From NCBI GenBank assembly GCA_043777675.1, contig JAYWHR010000033.1:67078-131077 (forward strand): a stretch of 64,000 bases of DNA, given 5' to 3'. Below the pieces are notes generated by a model. The model was given only the letters and a program-made list of their open reading frames with translations, was not told where the DNA came from and searched no databases. This DNA comes from JANMDU01 sp043777675 (GTDB lineage: Bacteria; Pseudomonadota; Gammaproteobacteria; Burkholderiales; Burkholderiaceae_C). Below, piece by piece: positions 60,530 to 64,000 of this stretch. Within the stretch, counting starts at the first letter, position 1. Each line of letters opens with the position of its first letter. The translations under genes were made by a program, and so were the position numbers.

Positions 60530-62650
60530 TTATCTTGGGAAATCTTGAATCTTGGCTTCATTGTCGTTGGAGTACAGGTCGATGACGCGACAGTCACTGC
60601 ACATCTTGAGGCGATTGACTGCATCGCCCTGAAACATTGCATGGCCAGAGAGCTTGCCTAGCATCGCTTCTATCGCTTTAATTGTTCCGAAGGGTTTGCT
60701 GCAGCGCACGCAACTGTAGGGAGATTGCTCGTTGATGACTCTACTTTGCGTGCGTTCTTTGGTGAGCAACATGCGCGGCGCTAATTCAATCGCGTTTTCT
60801 GGGCAGGTTTGCGCGCACAGACCGCACTGCACGCAATTTTTCTCAATAAATTTGAGCTGCGGGCGCTCAGGGTTGTCTTGCAAAGCAGCGCTTGGGCAGG
60901 CGCTGACGCAGCTTAGGCACAGCGTACACGTGTCTTTATTGATTTGAAGTGTGCCGAAAGGCGAACCGGCTTTCGGCAGCTCGATCTGTTCGGGCAGAGG
61001 TGCTTGTGGAGCATGCGTGATCAGATGATCCATCGCCAAATCCAGCGCGCTGCGTTTCTCAGAAGGCATGGCAAAGCGAGCGGGCTTGGCGGGCACGGTT
61101 TGCTTGGAGGATTTCATGGCTTGGAGAGCAGTGTCAAGGCTCGCTACATCTTTGGCCTCGATCAGCTTCAAATGTGTGCCCGCATAGCCCAAGCCGCGCA
61201 GCAGGGTTTGCGCAATCTCCATTTGCTCGCGCAAGCCACGCAAGTAGTCAGGTGCTTCCTCAGCCGTGGTGAGTACTGCAATCTGCTGCGCGCCCATAGC
61301 AACAGCGGAGAGCCAGAGATCCATGCCAACGCTGGCGGTATGCCACACGCCAATGGGAATCGTGTTGTACGGTACGCCTTGCGCTTTGCGCAATTGCGCG
61401 GCGCGGCCGAGCTGTTCGATGAGCTGCGCCCCTGCGCCTTGGCTGTGGAACAAGAGTGCAGGCTCTTTGCCGCCGGCAGCACTGTATGTGGAGAGCAGCG
61501 CCTTGATCTTTGCACCCTGCTCACTGGCCTTCGGGTAAGCGTAGGTCAGCGCGCCGGTGGGGCAAACGGTGGTGCATGCACCGCAGCCCACGCAGAGATT
61601 GGGGTTCACCAAGATTCGCTGGCGCGATTTTTCGCTGGTGATGGCATGTGCCGAACAAATATCGACGCAGGCATTGCAGCCCACGGTTTCATTGCGCGAA
61701 TGGGCGCAGATTTTTTGCTTGTAAACAAAGAACTTAGGCTTTTCGAATTCGCCCACCAGATCACGCAATTTGATGAGCGTGGCGGCGCTGGCATCACGAA
61801 AGTAGCCTTGCGGGGCGGCATGCCAATCAATGAGTGGCTGCTCGCTTAAATCGAGCACCACGTCAAAGGCATCTTCCATCTCCGTGGCATCACGTTCAAA
61901 ATCAATCGCACCGGCCACTTCACAGGCGCTCGTGCATGAGCGGTGGCTTTTGCATTTGCTCATGTTGATCTGGAAATCTGCAGAGATCGCCTGCTCCGGG
62001 CAAGCCACCACGCAGGCGTTGCAGCGGGTGCATAAATCGAGATCAATCGGGTTATTTTTTTGCCAGCTCAGTTTGAATGCACCGAGCCAACCCCCTAAGC
62101 TGCCAATTTTGCCTGCAAGCACCGGATACTTGCGTTCTTGAGACAAAAAAGTGCTATGAGCCGGCGTGGAATCTGTGCGAGTAGCTATAGAAAAGATAGT
62201 AACGCTTAACGTATCGGAGAGCATGTCTGCCAGCTCAGTGGCCTGCGTGATCTCGCCAACAATCAACAAACGGCCTTGGCTTTTGTACGTGACTGTGGGT
62301 ACAGGCTCTGGGTCGGGCAATCTCGCAGCGGCCAAAAGCGCGGCGATTTTCGGCATCGCCAGCGTTGCGTCCCTGCTCCAGCCGCCGGTTTCGCGGATGT
62401 TGATGAATTTAATAGGAAAAGTAGCACCAGCTCGCGCACCTTCTGTCTCACCGGCAAGCGCTGAAAAGAGCCGCTGCTCCTGCGTGCAGGCAACAGTCAC
62501 GTCGTCACTGGCCTTAATGACTTTTTGGAAACTACTGGCTTGGCGGCGGCACAGCGTGGTGTGCAGCGTCAGGTCTTCATCCAGCGCTGCGGAGAGCGCC
62601 TTCGTGTCCAGCGGCATCGTCTGGTTGCAATTGCAAATTAGAGTGGTCAT
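60530..62650 (-). CDS. Multi-cluster 4Fe-4S ferredoxin-like protein of the FDH locus
   Basis: About 706 residues starting MTTLICNCNQTMPLDTKAL (62650), a common start for this family. It has several [4Fe-4S] motifs: CTRCNACVVACPEQA, CGACTTVCPTGALTY-like CVGCGACTTVC, CTLCLSCVSACPSAA and CVQCGLCAQTCPENAIEL, plus C-terminal CVRCSKPFG and CSDCR. The central region resembles methyl-viologen-reducing hydrogenase delta-like domains. It is likely an electron carrier or assembly protein. Residues 149-164 are encoded by repeat copy 15. The 5' end overlaps the DUF3306 gene by 74 bp. Confidence 0.88.
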   Translation of the reverse strand: MTTLICNCNQTMPLDTKALSAALDEDLTLHTTLCRRQASSFQKVIKASDDVTVACTQEQRLFSALAGETEGARAGATFPIKFINIRETGGWSRDATLAMPKIAALLAAARLPDPEPVPTVTYKSQGRLLIVGEITQATELADMLSDTLSVTIFSIATRTDSTPAHSTFLSQERKYPVLAGKIGSLGGWLGAFKLSWQKNNPIDLDLCTRCNACVVACPEQAISADFQINMSKCKSHRSCTSACEVAGAIDFERDATEMEDAFDVVLDLSEQPLIDWHAAPQGYFRDASAATLIKLRDLVGEFEKPKFFVYKQKICAHSRNETVGCNACVDICSAHAITSEKSRQRILVNPNLCVGCGACTTVCPTGALTYAYPKASEQGAKIKALLSTYSAAGGKEPALLFHSQGAGAQLIEQLGRAAQLRKAQGVPYNTIPIGVWHTASVGMDLWLSAVAMGAQQIAVLTTAEEAPDYLRGLREQMEIAQTLLRGLGYAGTHLKLIEAKDVASLDTALQAMKSSKQTVPAKPARFAMPSEKRSALDLAMDHLITHAPQAPLPEQIELPKAGSPFGTLQINKDTCTLCLSCVSACPSAALQDNPERPQLKFIEKNCVQCGLCAQTCPENAIELAPRMLLTKERTQSRVINEQSPYSCVRCSKPFGTIKAIEAMLGKLSGHAMFQGDAVNRLKMCSDCRVIDLYSNDNEAKIQDFPR
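62157..62203 (+). repeat. Dispersed palindromic repeat, copy 15 (inside Fe-S protein gene)
   Basis: Forward copy TGAGCCGGCGTGGAATCTGT, then GTAGCTATAGAAAAGATAG. It is antisense to the gene and encodes FSIATRTDSTPAHS, the same frame as copies 1, 2 and 6. Confidence 0.75.
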
Positions 62651-63305
62651 GTGCGGTATGAGGGGCTGCAACCTGCGCGGTAACAGCTTGGGTCTCTTGA
62701 GTTAGTTCTGATGTTGTATTTTCAGGCACAGACTGTGCCACGTTTTCTGGAGCCCCTTGCTGAGCATCTTCCCTTGCTTTTGCCTCTGCAGCTTTTTTCG
62801 CTGCCTCCTCTTCCTCTTCCTCTTTCCAGAAGCCGAGAAACTGAGTCACGGCCATTTTTCGCAACATCTCCGGTGGCAGAGGATCGGGCTTGGAGTAGTC
62901 ATCGACATAGATGTCCATCATGTCCATGACGTTGAAATGCGGATCTTTGAACAGCTGTTTCATGGCGGCGTTCTTCACCTCGGGCAAGACGTCTGAGCGC
63001 ATGAAGGGCTTGAAGTCAGATTGCGGCGTTAGGGTATGGACATCTTGCATCGTAGGCGCTGGCGGCTGCGCTGGAGCCTGCTCAGTTTGTGCCTCATGGA
63101 CTACCAAATCAGGAGCACTCTGCCCAGTATTTATGCCAGCTACATGCTGTTTTTGCTTTGAAAATGCTTCATCTGTTGGCTTTGCGGTGTCGGGCTCAGC
63201 TGTTGGCTCTGGCACAGGCTCGCCTTTACGCAGCGCTTGCTTACGCTGCGACCAACGAGACAAAAAACCATCGCTATCTGAAGAGCTTGGCTTATTGAGC
63301 GCCAT
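62577..63305 (-). CDS. DUF3306 family protein of the FDH locus
   Basis: About 242 residues from MALNKPSSSDSDGFLSRWSQRKQ (63305), with GGAGGCGGTG upstream. The start overlaps the DUF3305 gene by 14 bp. The family core is DFKPFMRSDVLPEVKNAAMKQLFKDPHFNVMDMMDIYVDDYSKPDPLPPEMLRK. The flanks are Ala/Glu/Gln-rich low-complexity. Residues 54-68 (VAGINTGQSAPDLVV) are encoded by repeat copy 16. DUF3306 proteins accompany FDH in proteobacteria; role unknown. Confidence 0.9.
   Translation of the reverse strand: MALNKPSSSDSDGFLSRWSQRKQALRKGEPVPEPTAEPDTAKPTDEAFSKQKQHVAGINTGQSAPDLVVHEAQTEQAPAQPPAPTMQDVHTLTPQSDFKPFMRSDVLPEVKNAAMKQLFKDPHFNVMDMMDIYVDDYSKPDPLPPEMLRKMAVTQFLGFWKEEEEEEAAKKAAEAKAREDAQQGAPENVAQSVPENTTSELTQETQAVTAQVAAPHTAHDHSNLQLQPDDAAGHEGALRSAG
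63101..63144 (-). repeat. Dispersed palindromic repeat, copy 16 (inside DUF3306 gene)
   Basis: Diverged; on the minus strand TAGCTGGCATAAATACTGGG and then CAGAGTGCTCCTGATTTGGT. The encoded VAGINTGQSAPDL aligns in the same frame with VAGIKPAQAATEN of copy 3. Confidence 0.6.
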
Positions 63306-63858
63306 CACCGCCTCCATACTTCTGCCCGGCGCTGATGCTCACTGGATTACCAAAACGATCCTCTAGGCGCTTAAAACTCTCCGGACGTTTGCGCTTTTTC
63401 GGCTCGGCCACATAGTTTTCTTGGCTAAATTCAGCCATCCATTGCGCCACTTCTTGAGGGCAAGGCATTTGCTCCACCGTCTCTTGCGCATCAAGCCAGC
63501 GCCCGGCATCGTGATAACTCAAGCTCACGACCTGCGGCACGGCAATTAACTCATCAGACAGCCCCAAGTCATCCTCCATGCGCCACATGACAAACCAGCA
63601 AGGCTGTTCAGTGGTGGCGTTGAGATAATATCCCTCGGCGTCATCCCGATACAGCTCTACAGTCATCGCTGGAAAGAGCCAATGCGCACCATCATCGTCT
63701 TTGTGAAGCAAGCGCGGATCATCGCCAAAGCCACCCTCGTCCACAACCACATCATGCAGCTTCCAACGCCAATCGAGCCAGCGCGCCGCAGCCCCCGTCA
63801 AGCGCTCTTTGCGCATCGTGACGGCGACTTGGATATTGGGTCGTTTGCTTTCTGACAT
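63292..63858 (-). CDS. DUF3305 family protein of the FDH locus
   Basis: A 188-residue protein with the DUF3305 layout: VTMRKERLTGAAARWLDWRWKL near the start, LFPAMTVELYRDDAEGYYLN, then PCWFVMWRMEDD and VSLSYHDAGRWLDAQETVEQMP. It is the first gene of the FDH operon and overlaps the DUF3306 gene. The C-terminal end (KKRKRPESFKRLEDRFGNP) is basic. Possible role in FDH maturation or regulation; not known. Confidence 0.9.
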   Translation of the reverse strand: MSESKRPNIQVAVTMRKERLTGAAARWLDWRWKLHDVVVDEGGFGDDPRLLHKDDDGAHWLFPAMTVELYRDDAEGYYLNATTEQPCWFVMWRMEDDLGLSDELIAVPQVVSLSYHDAGRWLDAQETVEQMPCPQEVAQWMAEFSQENYVAEPKKRKRPESFKRLEDRFGNPVSISAGQKYGGGDGAQ

Positions 63859-63972
63859 GCTCGGATGGTAGCTGGTTTCTTAACCGGATCAGAATACTCC
63901 TCATTGGTGAGTTCAAGTACGAACTGCGTGAGAGCCAAGTTCATAGTGTAAGTTTAATCATCGGCAGGTCAA

Positions 63973-63994
63973 AGAACACCTCATGAGGTGTTCT
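63973..63994. promoter_or_regulatory. Perfect 22-bp palindrome upstream of the FDH operon
   Basis: AGAACACCTCA and its exact reverse complement TGAGGTGTTCT meet without spacer at 63973-63994, 115 bp upstream of the DUF3305 start. It could be an operator for the FDH operon or, read on the minus strand, a weak terminator of a gene beyond the window. Confidence 0.6.
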
Positions 63995-64000
63995 CCAGCC

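Noticed and set aside
60944..61849. 301-codon open frame on the plus strand
   Set aside because: Antisense to the Fe-S protein gene, whose cysteine motifs prove the minus strand is coding.
63799..63944. 48-codon minus-strand frame starting MNLALTQFVLEL
   Set aside because: It overlaps the DUF3305 gene start in another frame, has no clear ribosome binding site, and looks like chance.
1..64000. CRISPR arrays, tRNA and rRNA genes
   Set aside because: No regularly spaced direct repeats with unique spacers, and no cloverleaf or rRNA-like sequence, were seen by reading; the dispersed repeat is spread among genes and not arrayed.

Overview
The window looks like chromosomal DNA of a betaproteobacterium of the order Burkholderiales, most like Comamonadaceae. 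The basis is family content: a DUF1631 protein, a Bug/TctC-type binding protein, an MmgE/PrpD protein, EttA, a yejABEF operon and a formate dehydrogenase locus with DUF3305/DUF3306 companions. No tRNA, rRNA or CRISPR array was seen.

Layout. 0-11 kb: DUF2252 protein (cut by the window edge), a TadA-haloalkane-dehalogenase-like fusion, a large M16 peptidase, and a tightly packed yejABEF peptide-import operon. 11-16.3 kb: a defence-island-like stretch with two nucleotidyltransferase/winged-helix pairs of AbiE type, each with palindromic operator-like DNA upstream, an unrecognised membrane-protein/soluble-protein pair, and a scrap of a type I restriction gene. 16.3-31 kb: housekeeping genes (fabI, ispF, ispD, mfd, rluA, DUF1631, ettA, an unusual ABC protein, a MobA-like protein, threonine dehydratase). 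31.07-33.93 kb: an intact IS1-type transposon of 2862 bp with an 8-bp target duplication and three passenger genes. 34-37 kb: copper-handling genes. 37-43 kb: a third AbiEii-like module, VOC and SOUL proteins, an AI-2E-type permease, and several gene ruins (IS91-type transposase, aldo/keto reductase, SnoaL-like, AraC). 43.8-47.6 kb: catabolic and binding-protein genes. 47.6-53.1 kb: a putative secreted-fibre locus (CsgG-like lipoprotein, three-repeat secreted protein, small secreted protein, Sel1 protein, LuxR regulator). 53.1-63.9 kb: a complete formate dehydrogenase locus, with the catalytic subunits, maturation factors and accessory proteins all on the minus strand.

The most interesting signal cuts across this gene list. 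A dispersed repeat of about 45-50 bp, built of two small palindromes (a GCCGGC/GCATA...TATGC part and a GCTAT...ATAG part), occurs at least 16 times. Ten copies lie inside protein-coding genes and keep the reading frame open. Nine of these ten use the same frame for their orientation, so they encode similar peptides in unrelated proteins. One copy supplies the start codon of the formate dehydrogenase gamma subunit, and another is the insertion target of the IS1-type transposon. This resembles the coding Rickettsia palindromic elements, but in a betaproteobacterium.
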